A stretch of 64,000 nt of DNA from Pseudomonas sp. PDM05. GTDB lineage: Bacteria; Pseudomonadota; Gammaproteobacteria; Pseudomonadales; Pseudomonadaceae. This document shows, in pieces, positions 52,021 to 62,216 of the stretch. Within the stretch, counting starts at the first letter, position 1, and each line of letters opens with the position of its first letter. Where the stretch lies: the NCBI RefSeq assembly GCF_014851685.1, contig NZ_JACVAC010000004.1, forward strand, positions 372,001-436,000, in the 5' to 3' direction. Below the pieces are notes generated by a model that worked only from the letters and a program-made list of their open reading frames with translations, ran no database searches and was not told the DNA's origin. The translations under genes and the position numbers were made by a program.

Positions 52021-52323
52021 TCAAGGAAAATTGGTGTCCACAAAGTGTTGCGCGAAATCTTCAGCGTTGATCGCGGTGCCAGCGTTGGCGAACTTCTCGA
52101 CGTTGGCCTGCCATATTGCCCGGATCTTGTCGGCAACGGTCGCCGGGAAATCCATTTGCACCTCGATCACTGACTGCCAACTGCCCGACGTGCCATACAC
52201 CTCATGCAGCTTGGGTTCCATGGCGCGCAAGGTGGCCTGCTGCTCATCACTCAGCTCACCGATGGCGGCCAGGACATAGCACTCCAACAGCCGCAGGAAT
52301 GGCTTGCCTTCATATCGCCTCAT
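52021..52323 (-). CDS. conserved hypothetical protein, lepB operon
   Basis: A 100-aa soluble helical protein (RRYEGKPFLRLLECYVLAAIGELSDEQQATLRAMEPKLHEVYGTSGSWQSVIEVQMDFP). It has GAGAGGG before its ATG and ends nine bases before lepB. No family was recognised with certainty; its tight linkage to lepB suggests a shared role. Confidence 0.78.
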   Translation of the reverse strand: MRRYEGKPFLRLLECYVLAAIGELSDEQQATLRAMEPKLHEVYGTSGSWQSVIEVQMDFPATVADKIRAIWQANVEKFANAGTAINAEDFAQHFVDTNFP

Positions 52324-52348
52324 AATCCCTCTCCAAAATCACACCGAA

Positions 52349-52381
52349 CCCCGTGGCGAGGGAGCTCCCTCGCCACAGGTA
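52349..52381. repeat. 24-bp perfect palindrome
   Basis: gtggcgagggagctccctcgccac is a perfect palindrome between the autotransporter and lepB operons. It is a second type of dispersed Pseudomonas palindrome and could end the upstream transcript. Confidence 0.7.
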
Positions 52382-52407
52382 CCGTGTTTACCCTTGATTG
52401 GGCAAGG

Positions 52408-54996
52408 TTAGAACGCGTACCGCGCCTTGAGCATCACCCCATCAGCGTCAAACCCACTGCGCGCCTGGCGCGTGTAGCTGGCGCCAACGGTGAAGTCCGA
52501 CACCTGGTAATTCACGCCCACGCTGGCTTCGTAGCTGTCACGCGCCACCGACGCGCCGGTGACGGTAAATGCCGAACCACCCAACACATAGTTGGAGGTT
52601 TGCGCGACACGATCCCCCATCAGGTCGTGATACGCCATCAGCGTCGCTTCCGGCTGCAAGCTGCCCGTGCCCATCGGCAGGTTACCCGCCAGGCGCACAC
52701 CGGCGCCCAACTCGCCCACTTCATAGCGCTGCGAACGTGTGCTCAGCGCGGCCGACGACCCCTTCTCGTCGTAACCGTCCATGCGCACGCTGGCATAACG
52801 CGCAGCCACACGAGGCTCGATCACCACCGCCTGCGACGGCTTGATGCTGTAGCCGCCGATCACACTGGCCGACAACACATTGCTGTCGTAGCTGCCCTTG
52901 GCCGTGGTGCCGGCGATGTGGCGTTTGCTCTGGTTGTCGTTATGGCCGTAGCTGAGGCTGCCGTCGACAAACCAGTCTTGCAGCGACCAGTTACCGTACA
53001 GCGACAGCGCGTGGCCCTCGACGTCGGTCTTGTTGCCCTGGTCGGAATGGATGTTGGAATTGAGGTAGCTGTAGGCCACGCCCAGGGTGGTGGTGTCGTT
53101 GACCCGACCGTCCACACCCACCGCCATGCCGCTGCTGTTGGCCGAGTAGCCGTTGGCGCCGCCGCGACCGTCCTGGTCCATGTTGCTGCTCAGGCCCTGC
53201 ACCCACACGCCACCGCGCTGTTGTTGTTCACGTTGCTCGGTGAGGCGGTTGAAGATCGCGCCGTTGACCACGGTTTGCCCGGACAAGGCCACATCCAGCG
53301 CACCGCGATTGACGTCCGGCTTGAGCTGGTCGCTGATCTGCGCCAGTCGCTCGGCCGTACCGGCGTTGGCCAGGGCCTGGAACACCTGGTCATCGCTGCC
53401 GAGCTGGCTCAACACACCATTCTTGAAGCGGTTGACCGCCGTGGCCGACGCCGCGCTGGCGCCGACGGCGGCGAGGTCTTGCTGGACTTGCCCATCGGCC
53501 TTGACCGCCACCACGGCCTTGACCGTCTGCGCATCGGCCGAGTAGCTGAGCACGTCGAGCAGTGCCGAAGAACTACTCACCGACAAGCCGTTGTCTTGCA
53601 CCTGGGTGGCTTGCAGCAGGGTGTATTGCGTGCCGTCGTGGGTGCTGGCGAAGTCGCCGGGGTTGGCGCTCACGGTCAGCTTCGAGGCGTCGGCGAAGGT
53701 GGCGGTGCCGTTGACGGTCAGGTAGGCGCTGGTCGGCACCACGCGGTCGGACAGGTGCATGTCGATGCCCGCACCGTTGGCGACGTTGAGGTCGCCAGTG
53801 ATGCTGGTGCCCTGCGCAGAGAGGTTCAGCGAGCCCGAGTTGATCGAGACCGGCGCGCTGATGCGCGTGCCGGTGAAGTTCGCTTGGCCGGCGACGTTGA
53901 CCGCGTTGAGGTTGAGCAGGTCGCCGACGATGGCGCCGCCGGTCCAGTTCAGCGTCGCCAGGTTGGCGGCGTCCACGGCAACCCCGGAGTTGCTGCGGAT
54001 TTCGCCGGCTTGCTGGTTGATCTCGAACGGCGAGGTCTGTTCGCTGGCGTTGACCAGGATCGCAGTGCCGTCTGCGGTGATGGTGCCGCGGTTGACGATG
54101 CCTCGGGCGCCGCTCGCACTATTGGCAGCGAAGGTGGCACCGCTGAACTCGAAGGCACTGGCATCGGTGCCCTTGGCTTCAAGCGTGCCGGTGTTGAGGA
54201 TGTAATCGATGGTGCCGTTGTAAAACAGCACGCCGCGCGCCGCGCTGCCGTCGGCAGAAACCAGCCCACTGTTTTCGATACGCAGCGCGCTGGTCGCGGT
54301 TTCCACTTCAATGCCCAGGGCGTCCTCACCCGTGGCGATGATCGAGCCGGAGTTGAGGATCTTGCCGCCGATGGTGGTCGGGGTGGCGCCGTCGACATCA
54401 AGGATCAAACCCGTGGCGCCACGGCCATCCATGTTGATCACGCCGGTGTTGGAAACGTCGCCGCCAATGGTGGTGCCGTGCAGGTAAATGCCTTCGCCAC
54501 CGCCCACGAAACCCAGCGTCGGTGCATTCGGCAGCGGCGCCGTCGAGCGGATCGTGCCCGAGTTGATCACACTGCCGCCAATGGTCGCGTCACCGATCTC
54601 CAGCCCTTCATAACCGCCATGGCTCATCAGGATATTACCGGCCTGAATCACATCCCCCGTGATGGTGCTGGGGGGCAGGTTGTTCGGGCCGGTCCAGTAC
54701 ATCGGGTCGATGGCCATCGCACGGATCGTTTTGCCTTGCGAGTCCAACGTAATGTCGGCGCGGTTGATCAGCGAACCCTGGATGTGGGTATCGGTAAAGC
54801 CCAGGCCCGCCGGCAGGGTAGTGCTGGGGTCGACCACTTGGGAGAGCTGCCCGGTGATGGTCACAGGCTCATTGAAGGTCTCACTGGCCCAAATATTCTT
54901 GCCCTGCCCCAGGTCGAACTCCACGGCCAGCACCTGGGTGCTGATCGCGCCGACCATGAGGGCCAACAGGGTTTTCTGGAACGGCTTGCGCTTCAT
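52408..54996 (-). CDS. type V autotransporter
   Basis: An 862-aa autotransporter. The signal peptide (KRKPFQKTLLALMVGAISTQVLA) is followed by a passenger of about 570 residues with beta-helix-type repeats (ITGDVIQAGNILMSHGG; IGGSVINSGTIRSTAPL; IGGDVSNTGVINMDG; IGGKILNSGSIIATGE) and a C-terminal beta-barrel (~600-862; RGGVWVQGLSSNMDQDGRGGANGYSANSSGMAVGVDGRV) ending in phenylalanine (KARYAF), as expected for BAM-dependent insertion. GGAG precedes the ATG at 54996. The passenger has no recognisable catalytic motif, so an adhesin-like role is the best guess. Confidence 0.9.
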   Translation of the reverse strand: MKRKPFQKTLLALMVGAISTQVLAVEFDLGQGKNIWASETFNEPVTITGQLSQVVDPSTTLPAGLGFTDTHIQGSLINRADITLDSQGKTIRAMAIDPMYWTGPNNLPPSTITGDVIQAGNILMSHGGYEGLEIGDATIGGSVINSGTIRSTAPLPNAPTLGFVGGGEGIYLHGTTIGGDVSNTGVINMDGRGATGLILDVDGATPTTIGGKILNSGSIIATGEDALGIEVETATSALRIENSGLVSADGSAARGVLFYNGTIDYILNTGTLEAKGTDASAFEFSGATFAANSASGARGIVNRGTITADGTAILVNASEQTSPFEINQQAGEIRSNSGVAVDAANLATLNWTGGAIVGDLLNLNAVNVAGQANFTGTRISAPVSINSGSLNLSAQGTSITGDLNVANGAGIDMHLSDRVVPTSAYLTVNGTATFADASKLTVSANPGDFASTHDGTQYTLLQATQVQDNGLSVSSSSALLDVLSYSADAQTVKAVVAVKADGQVQQDLAAVGASAASATAVNRFKNGVLSQLGSDDQVFQALANAGTAERLAQISDQLKPDVNRGALDVALSGQTVVNGAIFNRLTEQREQQQRGGVWVQGLSSNMDQDGRGGANGYSANSSGMAVGVDGRVNDTTTLGVAYSYLNSNIHSDQGNKTDVEGHALSLYGNWSLQDWFVDGSLSYGHNDNQSKRHIAGTTAKGSYDSNVLSASVIGGYSIKPSQAVVIEPRVAARYASVRMDGYDEKGSSAALSTRSQRYEVGELGAGVRLAGNLPMGTGSLQPEATLMAYHDLMGDRVAQTSNYVLGGSAFTVTGASVARDSYEASVGVNYQVSDFTVGASYTRQARSGFDADGVMLKARYAF

Positions 54997-55470
54997 TTCT
55001 AACTCCATGAACTACGGGTCATTGCCGCCAATACGCCCGACGGCAGTAGGTAAAACGAGTGAATGGATCAATTGATCCGCGTGCATTCCCCCCAGGTGCC
55101 CGCCTAAAACCCAGGCGCACGAAGACGCACCGCAAGGGGCGGTGGCAGGCAGGGGAATAGAGGGGAGAGGTTCACATCAATCCTTAATGTCATTTGAAAA
55201 CGCTGCAGTCCATGCAGCCCGACCGCTTGTGGGTGGGCGGGGTAGAGACCCCGGGATAAACGAAATGTTCAAATGGTGTAGAGGTGGGAGCTGGGTTTGT
55301 GAACGGGGTCGCAGACCCGGCGCGTGAGGTTCTGCCTCACCTGAGCGGTCAAGCGACTGAGCACTGGGCCAGAGGGCCGCTTTGAGGAGGTTTGGCTATG
55401 GCCTGATCTAGGTCGCCTTGCCGAAATCCAGAATGAACCCCGACAAATAAGCCAGAAACCTGACGGGACT
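54997..55470. other. intergenic region upstream of the autotransporter
   Basis: About 470 bases with no credible gene. It should hold the autotransporter promoter near its left end. The right end merges into a large inverted repeat. Confidence 0.5.
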
Positions 55471-55602
55471 GTAGTGAGCGGGCTTGCCCCGCGCTGGGCG
55501 GCGCAGCCGCCCCAAACGGGACGCCGCGGTGTTTCAGAAAGACCGAGGTGTCTGGACCTGGGGCGGCTGCGCCGCCCAGCGCGGGCAAGCCCGCTCACTA
55601 CG
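55471..55602. repeat. large REP-derived inverted repeat after pgaD
   Basis: tagtgagcgggcttgccccgcgctgggcggcgcagccgccccaaacg faces tggggcggctgcgccgcccagcgcgggcaagcccgctcacta. The arms are about 42 bases, almost perfectly paired, with smaller hairpins (ggcggcgcagccgcc) inside. It combines a REP core with an extra GC palindrome and sits just past the pgaD stop. Confidence 0.88.
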
Positions 55603-55610
55603 GGCTTGGA

Positions 55611-56093
55611 TCAGCTGGCGTCTTTGTTGCGATCCTGGCCGGGCACCAGGGTCAATGTGGGTTTTTCCACGTCGCGGGAGACGTGGGATTTCACTTCTTC
55701 CACACCGCCCTCTTCGTCGTTGTGGATCACCAGCACACCGGGTTTGCGCAGTTGTTCCAGATCACCCGCGCCGAGCTTGAAGCTCTCGCTGAGGTGCGTG
55801 TCGCTGAGCGCGTTGGCCTCGGCGCGGCGCTGGGCGAATTTGCGGCCTTTGCGTTGCTGGTAGCGCGCCCAGGTGACCAGGATCAGCGCATTGAACAGCG
55901 CGATCCACAGATAGATCTGCAAGGTGTTGAGCGCCGCAAAGATGGGCGCCTCGATGCGCGGCCCGCCGTGGGTCTCGAGCATCGCGCCGATCCCGCGTGC
56001 CAGCAGCCAGATCAACCCGGCCCAGGCGGCCAGGGTCAGCACCACATCGACGATCCACATCACGGTGTTTTGGCGAGTTCTGACCAGTTTCAT
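55611..56093 (-). CDS. pgaD: PgaD, poly-N-acetylglucosamine synthase subunit
   Basis: A 160-aa inner-membrane protein with two helices (VMWIVDVVLTLAAWAGLIWLLARGI and LQIYLWIALFNALILVTWARYQQRKGRK) and a cytoplasmic tail. Size, topology and position after pgaC identify PgaD, which with PgaC makes PNAG and provides the c-di-GMP-binding interface in E. coli. The start ATG at 56093 lies just past the pgaC stop region. The C-terminal tail is longer than in E. coli PgaD. Confidence 0.92.
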   Translation of the reverse strand: MKLVRTRQNTVMWIVDVVLTLAAWAGLIWLLARGIGAMLETHGGPRIEAPIFAALNTLQIYLWIALFNALILVTWARYQQRKGRKFAQRRAEANALSDTHLSESFKLGAGDLEQLRKPGVLVIHNDEEGGVEEVKSHVSRDVEKPTLTLVPGQDRNKDAS

Positions 56094-56095
56094 GA

Positions 56096-57436
56096 TCACA
56101 CCTCCTCGTTGGCGGGTTTGATCCCACGATCCGGGCTGACCCAGCGCGCGCGCTTCTGGTGCTGGTTGAACAGCACCTTGGGAAAGCTGACCAATGTAGT
56201 GAACAAGCTGACCAGCCAGAACACCATCGGATACCACACGGTCCAGAACAGGGTTTTCCACAGGTCTTTTTCGTAGCGCCGGTCAATCAGGATGCTCACG
56301 GCAAACTGCACCAGGCACACCATCGCCAGCACCAGGCCGGTAAACGCCGGGGGCACCAGGGAGTCCACGGCAATCGCCGGTGGCAGCACCATGAACTTGC
56401 CCAGGCCCCAGAAGATCACCGAGAGCAGGAAGGTGAACGCCCAGCCGGTGGACAGGCAGTATTCGAACAGCAGCGGCCACAGGTAGCGATGGCGCCATTG
56501 CCAGATGCCACGGATGTTCTTGAACAGCACTTCGGCGCCGCCCTGGGCCCAGCGCAGGCGCTGTTTCCACAGGCCGCCGACGGTTTCCGGCATCAGGATC
56601 CAGCACAGCGCACGCGGCTCGTAGAAGATCGCCCAGTGATCGAGTTGCAGCTTCCAGCTGACGTCGATGTCCTCGGTGATCATGTCGGTGCTCCAGTAGT
56701 CGATGCGGTCCAGCGCCTTTTTACGGAACGCCACCACCACACCGGACACCGTGAAGATGCGCCCGAACACCCGCTGCGTACGCTTGATCAAACCGATGAT
56801 CGAGGAGAACTCGCCCACCTGCACCCGCCCGATCAAGGTCGACCGCGTACGAATGCGCGGGTTGCCGGTCACCGCGCCCAGGCGTGGGTTGTCGAGCATC
56901 GGCGCCACCATATAGGCCGCCGCATTGCGGTCGAGCAATGCATCGCCGTCGATGCACACCAGGAACTCGCTGCGCGCTGCCACGGCGCCCATGCGCAAGG
57001 CCACCGCCTTGCCCTGGTTCTGCGCCAGGTGCAACACGCGCAGGCGCGGGTGTTCCAGGGCGAGGGCATCGAGCACGGCGGCGGTGTTGTCCTTGGAGCC
57101 GTCGTTGACCGCGATCACTTCGATGTTCGGGTAGACCTGGTCCAACGCCGCATGGATGGTCTCGGCCGCGTTATCGCCCTCGTTGTAGCAGGGGATGATG
57201 ATCGAGATCAGCGGGTTGCCGGCCAGGGTCGGCGCCGGGGTGTCTTCTTCCCACGGCCAGTGGCGCTCCCAGTGCAGCCAGAAATACAGGCCGCCGGCGA
57301 TCCACAGTGCCGACATGAACAGCGGGTAGAAGAACACGAAGTCCATCAGGAACTGCCCGGTGACCAGGAAGATCAGGCCCAGGGGCACGCCCAATACCAG
57401 CGCCAGTACGAATATAGCCAGGATTCTGTCGAACAT
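56096..57436 (-). CDS. pgaC: PgaC, PNAG glycosyltransferase
   Basis: A 446-aa processive GT2 glycosyltransferase of the inner membrane. Two N-terminal helices lead into the catalytic domain: [26 protein letters not shown] (163-165), TED (254-256) and QRLRW (292-296). C-terminal helices form the export channel. ATG 57436 gives the standard length; the frame is open further upstream over the end of pgaB. It polymerises UDP-GlcNAc together with PgaD when c-di-GMP is high. Confidence 0.95.
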   Translation of the reverse strand: MFDRILAIFVLALVLGVPLGLIFLVTGQFLMDFVFFYPLFMSALWIAGGLYFWLHWERHWPWEEDTPAPTLAGNPLISIIIPCYNEGDNAAETIHAALDQVYPNIEVIAVNDGSKDNTAAVLDALALEHPRLRVLHLAQNQGKAVALRMGAVAARSEFLVCIDGDALLDRNAAAYMVAPMLDNPRLGAVTGNPRIRTRSTLIGRVQVGEFSSIIGLIKRTQRVFGRIFTVSGVVVAFRKKALDRIDYWSTDMITEDIDVSWKLQLDHWAIFYEPRALCWILMPETVGGLWKQRLRWAQGGAEVLFKNIRGIWQWRHRYLWPLLFEYCLSTGWAFTFLLSVIFWGLGKFMVLPPAIAVDSLVPPAFTGLVLAMVCLVQFAVSILIDRRYEKDLWKTLFWTVWYPMVFWLVSLFTTLVSFPKVLFNQHQKRARWVSPDRGIKPANEEV

Positions 57437-57438
57437 GG

Positions 57439-59436
57439 TCAAGGGTTCCATTGATTGGAAAGGGCCGGACGCACGGTCTTCAGGTCCGGGGAGTTTTCCA
57501 GGAAGTTGTCCGGGTAGTAGCCAAAACTGGTGACCCCCTGGCGCTTGAGCACACCCATCCATTGCGCCATCTGGTCGCTGTCGATGTCCGGTGCGGCCTT
57601 GGTGCGCCAGTCTTTGGCTTGCAGTTCAAACACGGTTTTGTTCAGCGCACCGGGGCGCGCCTTGACCGTGGCGACCAGTTTTTCCAGCCAGGCGTTGGAC
57701 GTCTTGTACTCCTGGCCTTCCATCAACGGCATGGCCATCGGCGCGGTCCAGTCGTAGGTCTGGAGGAAATCATCGAGGTTCTGTGCGAACCAGGCTTCGC
57801 TCTGCGGATTGAGCATCGGCTCGGCGAAGATATTGCGCGCAGTCAGCACCTGCGGCCCGGCAATCGCGCGGACTTTGCCGGTCAGCTCATTGGTGAAGTC
57901 GATCAGGTAGCGGCTCTTGAAACGGGTCCAGCGCTGCATCACGGCCGGGTCGGCGCGCAGGGCTTGGATGCTGCCGGGCAAGCCTTGCGCGACATAGGCC
58001 TTGAGCGCGGCGGGGCTGGCATCTTCGAAGTCGTTGAACACCGCGTCGTCGTGATACAGCACGCCATCGATGGCACTGTTGCGCGCCAGGTCCTCGTAGA
58101 TCTCGCCGATGATCTTGCGCACTTGCGGGTCGAACGGCGACAGGCGCTGATATTGATCCGGGTCGAGGCCGATTTGGCCGGTTTTCGGGTCCCAGCGCGT
58201 CACGCGCGGCAGCTTGGGATCGAGGGCGAAACTCAGCACCGGCATCCACGCATACACGGCGGCATGGGCACGGGTGTGCAGTTGCCAGGCAACGCGGTTG
58301 AACAGGTCGGCGCGCACCGGCAGGTGACGGTTGGGGAAGTACACCGAGTGCACCAGGCCGTCACCCTTGGGGTCGGCGAAGGCTTGCAGGAAGACCGTGC
58401 TTGCGCCCATGTCCAACACGCGCTGCACCAACTGGTCGAGGTTGCGCGCTTGCTGGGCTGCGTCCGGGTCATACACGTTGTCCAGGTCCACATGCATCAC
58501 CCGCAGCGGCGCCGGAGTTTGCACCGCGACCATGCTGTTGGCGAAGTGCTCGCCGTCCGGGTCGGAGGCCACCAGAAAGCGCGGGCTGTTCATCAGGTCG
58601 CCGAGGTTGTCGAGGCCGTCTTCCAGGGTCAGGGCCATCTGGTAGCCCTGTTCGGCGACGATCGACAACGTGGTGCCTTTGGCGGCGCCGTATGGCCACA
58701 CCCATACCCGTGGTTTTTTGCCGGTGACTGCCTGGATCTTGTTGGAGATCGCCGTGACGTCCGCACGCATCCGCGCCTGGAACTGCGCCTGGGTTTCGTA
58801 GCGGCCGGTGGCCGGGTCATAACGCAGCGAGGCCGCCGCCGGTTCCAGGTTGCCCTGGGGGTTGGCGAGAATCCCGGTGTGGCTGGCATCGGTGTGCGCG
58901 GCCACTTCCACCAGACCGGACTGCGACACTTCACGGATCTGCTGCCAGGTCAGGAATTCACCCCGTGGACGTGGCACACCGGCAAAATCCACGGGTTTAT
59001 CCAGCGGCGTATCGATCCAGTAGCCCACCGGCGCCAGCACGGCATGCCAGTTATAGGCGCGCAGAATCGGCATCACGCGGGTGTAGAAGCTTGAATAGCC
59101 GTCATCGAAGCTGAGCATGATGGCTTTGGGCGGCAACGGTGTGCCGCCACGGCGGGCGGCGAGGATCTGATCGACGCTGACCGCCTGGTAGCCGTTCTCG
59201 CGCAGCCAGGCCAACTGCTCGATCAAACGTTCGGTGCGTACCGCCACCACCGCCTGATCGGGGTCGCGGTCCTCGACGTCGTGGTAGGCAATGCCCAAGA
59301 AGTGGTTCTTCGGCCACGGCAATTCGTTGGGCGCGATCGGCCGCTCGGCGGGTGGGGTGAAAGGCGCGGGTTGCTGGGCACAGGCACTGGCCAGCATTAC
59401 GCCCAGGATCAACAAGCAACGGCTGAGGACGGTCAT
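57439..59436 (-). CDS. pgaB: PgaB, PNAG deacetylase/hydrolase lipoprotein
   Basis: A 665-aa periplasmic, outer-membrane-anchored lipoprotein (signal ending ASAC, Cys19). The N-terminal polysaccharide deacetylase domain carries [10 protein letters not shown] with the metal Asp pair (D111/D112) and the His box [13 protein letters not shown]. The C-terminal glycoside-hydrolase-like domain follows from about residue 310 ([40 protein letters not shown]). It partially deacetylates PNAG before export through PgaA. It lies between pgaA and pgaC with 12- and 2-base gaps. Confidence 0.95.
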   Translation of the reverse strand: MTVLSRCLLILGVMLASACAQQPAPFTPPAERPIAPNELPWPKNHFLGIAYHDVEDRDPDQAVVAVRTERLIEQLAWLRENGYQAVSVDQILAARRGGTPLPPKAIMLSFDDGYSSFYTRVMPILRAYNWHAVLAPVGYWIDTPLDKPVDFAGVPRPRGEFLTWQQIREVSQSGLVEVAAHTDASHTGILANPQGNLEPAAASLRYDPATGRYETQAQFQARMRADVTAISNKIQAVTGKKPRVWVWPYGAAKGTTLSIVAEQGYQMALTLEDGLDNLGDLMNSPRFLVASDPDGEHFANSMVAVQTPAPLRVMHVDLDNVYDPDAAQQARNLDQLVQRVLDMGASTVFLQAFADPKGDGLVHSVYFPNRHLPVRADLFNRVAWQLHTRAHAAVYAWMPVLSFALDPKLPRVTRWDPKTGQIGLDPDQYQRLSPFDPQVRKIIGEIYEDLARNSAIDGVLYHDDAVFNDFEDASPAALKAYVAQGLPGSIQALRADPAVMQRWTRFKSRYLIDFTNELTGKVRAIAGPQVLTARNIFAEPMLNPQSEAWFAQNLDDFLQTYDWTAPMAMPLMEGQEYKTSNAWLEKLVATVKARPGALNKTVFELQAKDWRTKAAPDIDSDQMAQWMGVLKRQGVTSFGYYPDNFLENSPDLKTVRPALSNQWNP

Positions 59437-59448
59437 GGTCAGGCTCTT

Positions 59449-61929
59449 CTAGAAACGGTAAGTGAGGTCGACGAGCAGGCGCAGATCGCGTTCGCGATTG
59501 CCGTCGTAAGGTCGGCTGATCAGGCTCAGGTTGGCACCGGCTTCCAGCACGTCGTTCCAGCGGTAGCGTTGGCCGTAGCCCACCAGCCCGATGCCGCCGG
59601 TGGAATAATCCTGCTGGCTATAGGTACCCGCACCGACCTGGAACTGCTGACTCCACTGAGTCTCGTAGCGGTGATAGAGCACATGATTGATGTTGATGAC
59701 CGGCAGCACGGTGAAGTCCGACTTCGGGTTGAAGTACACCGTGTCTTCCTTGCTGTTGCGGCTGGCGCCGACCTCCAGGCCCAGGTCCACTTGCACCCGT
59801 GGTGAGCTGTAGAGGCCTTCGCGGCCGCTGAGCAGGGCTTCGAAACGGTCGTTGCCGTCACTGAAATGGGACGGGCTGAGGGTCAGTTTCCACTCGCGGC
59901 TTTCATTGGCGCGCCAGCGCACAAAACCGCTGCCGCCGTTGGCGGTGATGCCGGCATTCAACGCCCGCAGTGGCGTGGTGGACAGCAGATAACCGAGGCT
60001 ACCGCCGTATTGCCAGTTGTCGTTGATGTCACGGGCAATCGACACCGCGGCACCTTGTTTGCTGCCATCGCCGTAGGAATGGTTGGAAACTTCGGCCTCC
60101 AGGGTCATGTCGCGGGTACGCCGTTCGACGCCCACGGTCTGCCAGCGGTGATGGCCCGTGCCTTCTTCAAAGTCGGCGGTGGCGTAACCGGCACCGGCGA
60201 ACAGGCGCCAGTCTTCGTCAATCGGCGGCGTGTAGATACGGCTTTCAATGCCCCAGTCACGACTGCCCGAGACGGCACCGGCCGCGCTGTCGCTACCGCC
60301 GCCAAAGCTCTTGCCGGTGTAGGCCTCGACGCGCAGCTCGGCCATGTCGTGCACATCGCGCAACCGGCTCAGGCGCTGCACCTGACGGCTGTCCGGGTTG
60401 CGAGCGAGCACGTCGTCGGTGAGCACGTCGAGCTGGCGCCACTCCTGCAAATCCATCGCGGTGTAGGCCTGGCTGACTTCCAGGCCGATGTCACGCGGCA
60501 CCTGGGCTTCGGTTTCCTTGAGAATGCCTTCGGCGCGCCGTGGCAAGTCGCGGGCGCGGTACATGTCGGCCTGGGCCAGGCGCAGGCCGACGTTGCCTGG
60601 GGCCTTGTCGACCAACGCGTCCAGGCTGGACTCGCTGCCCGGCAGGTCGCCGCCGTACACGCCGGACTGGGCCGACAGTTGTTGCGCATCCATCCAGGCG
60701 TCGTTGGGATTGCCGATGGGCAAGCCTTTGAGTTCAACCCGTGGCTTCTGGCTGGTGGCGAGGCCTTTGGCGACTTCGACCGCCTCTGTGCCCCTGTCGC
60801 TTTCCTGCAAGGCGTAGAACAGCGCCGTGGTGTCTTCGACCCGATCATCCGGCTCGGCATCCGGCGCACTCAGGGCCTGACGATACAGCGGCTCGGATTT
60901 CTCCGGCTGGCGCTGATCGAGGTACGACGCGGCCACCCAACGCACGGCATAGGTGGGCAATTGCACGCCTTCGGCGGTGAGGGTTTCGTACTCGCGGATC
61001 ACTTCGGCGGTACGTGCGCGGGCCTTGAGCGCACCCAGGCGGTCGATGCGCCAGCGCACTACGTCGTCGTGGGCGCTGGCGTCCGGGGTCCAGCGGGCGA
61101 GCAGTTTGTCGTAGTCCTGCAGGGCACGGTCGGCGACGACATAGCGTTCGTTTTCCGAACGCGTGGCGAACTCGGCCATGCGCACGCGTTCGGCGGCTAG
61201 GTCACCTTCCAGGCGACGCTGGGTCACCGGGTCGACCAGGCCCGGGCGCTTGGCCGACAGGCGCAGGGCCGGTTCCGGCATGCGGGCCTTTTGCAAGGCG
61301 ACGATGTATTCGCGGGCAACTTCCGGTTTATCCCCGGCATGCAGGAAGGCCTGGTCGAACTCGAACAGCGCGTCATAGTTGAAGCCCGCGCGGGTCAGCG
61401 CGTAGCCCAGGGCCATGCGCCGGTTCGGATCATCGGGCTTGGCTGCCACCAGCGCACGAGTGCGCTGCACGGCTTCGGTGATGTTGCCGCCGTCGGCCTG
61501 GGTCAGGGCCAGGCCCAGTTGCAGGTCGACATTGTTCGGGTCACGCAGCAGCGCCTGGCGATACACCGCCTCGGCTTGCGCCCACTGCTTCTGATTGCGA
61601 TAGGTGCGCGCCACGGTGGCGAGCGCCTGGGGCGTCAAGGTGCGATTTTTACCCTGAGCCTCGTACACCTTGAGCACTTCGGCATCCTGCCCTGCCCAAC
61701 CGGCGATAACCAGGTGATCACTGATCTGGCCCGGCGTCTGGCGCTCGGCAGGCAACTGGCGCAATTGCGTCAGGGCCGGCGTGAAATTGCCGTTGCGGGC
61801 CTGAATGATCAGGGCATCGTAGGCAGGGTCGGCCACGGCGAAGGCTGGCACCAGTAACTGGCTGCACAAGGCTGCCCCGATGAGCAGTCGCAACCGGCCT
61901 GAAGCACTGAGTGGTAGGTTTCGCAGCAT
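59449..61929 (-). CDS. pgaA: PgaA, PNAG outer-membrane porin
   Basis: An 826-aa outer-membrane exporter. A signal peptide (LRLLIGAALCSQLLVPAFAVA) is followed by a periplasmic TPR superhelix (LATVARTYRNQKQWAQAEAVYRQALLRDPNNVDLQLGLALTQADGGN) and a C-terminal beta-barrel of about 290 residues ending LLVDLTYRF. AAGGAAG precedes the ATG at 61929. First gene of the operon; it exports partly deacetylated PNAG. Confidence 0.95.
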   Translation of the reverse strand: MLRNLPLSASGRLRLLIGAALCSQLLVPAFAVADPAYDALIIQARNGNFTPALTQLRQLPAERQTPGQISDHLVIAGWAGQDAEVLKVYEAQGKNRTLTPQALATVARTYRNQKQWAQAEAVYRQALLRDPNNVDLQLGLALTQADGGNITEAVQRTRALVAAKPDDPNRRMALGYALTRAGFNYDALFEFDQAFLHAGDKPEVAREYIVALQKARMPEPALRLSAKRPGLVDPVTQRRLEGDLAAERVRMAEFATRSENERYVVADRALQDYDKLLARWTPDASAHDDVVRWRIDRLGALKARARTAEVIREYETLTAEGVQLPTYAVRWVAASYLDQRQPEKSEPLYRQALSAPDAEPDDRVEDTTALFYALQESDRGTEAVEVAKGLATSQKPRVELKGLPIGNPNDAWMDAQQLSAQSGVYGGDLPGSESSLDALVDKAPGNVGLRLAQADMYRARDLPRRAEGILKETEAQVPRDIGLEVSQAYTAMDLQEWRQLDVLTDDVLARNPDSRQVQRLSRLRDVHDMAELRVEAYTGKSFGGGSDSAAGAVSGSRDWGIESRIYTPPIDEDWRLFAGAGYATADFEEGTGHHRWQTVGVERRTRDMTLEAEVSNHSYGDGSKQGAAVSIARDINDNWQYGGSLGYLLSTTPLRALNAGITANGGSGFVRWRANESREWKLTLSPSHFSDGNDRFEALLSGREGLYSSPRVQVDLGLEVGASRNSKEDTVYFNPKSDFTVLPVININHVLYHRYETQWSQQFQVGAGTYSQQDYSTGGIGLVGYGQRYRWNDVLEAGANLSLISRPYDGNRERDLRLLVDLTYRF

Positions 61930-62216
61930 ATCGTGAGCTTCCTTACACACGGAAAGCTGTAACGATAGGTGGTCCTGAGCGATTTGCATCAGGGTGTCGG
62001 CGTCTAGTGACCCGACCTAGCTTTCCTGTAGGAACTATCCCTTAGGAAAGTAGGGAAAAGGCCAATTCATAACAATTGTTCAGAATTGGTGGGGAATCTG
62101 AAAAGCCAATGGGGGGACGGACTTACCTGTGATAACGGGGTCAGTGTCGACTGTTTGACCCCGTTCACACGCACGCCCGCCCCCCCATTATTTATTTGCG
62201 GGTGATGGCGAAATTT
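61930..62216. promoter_or_regulatory. pga upstream region with inverted repeats
   Basis: About 290 bases upstream of pgaA. Bases 62020-62060 hold a near-palindrome (ttcctgtaggaa, then ccttaggaaagtaggg) inside the likely control region. At 62109-62189 a larger inverted repeat (atggggggacgg ... gcccccccat, inner acggggtca/tgaccccgt) resembles a degenerate REP and may end the YdgA-family gene. A precise promoter cannot be named. Confidence 0.5.

Noticed and set aside
52204..55002. Plus-strand open frame of 932 codons across the autotransporter
   Set aside because: It is the antisense shadow of the autotransporter, full of His/Arg/Gly low-complexity text typical of high-GC antisense frames.
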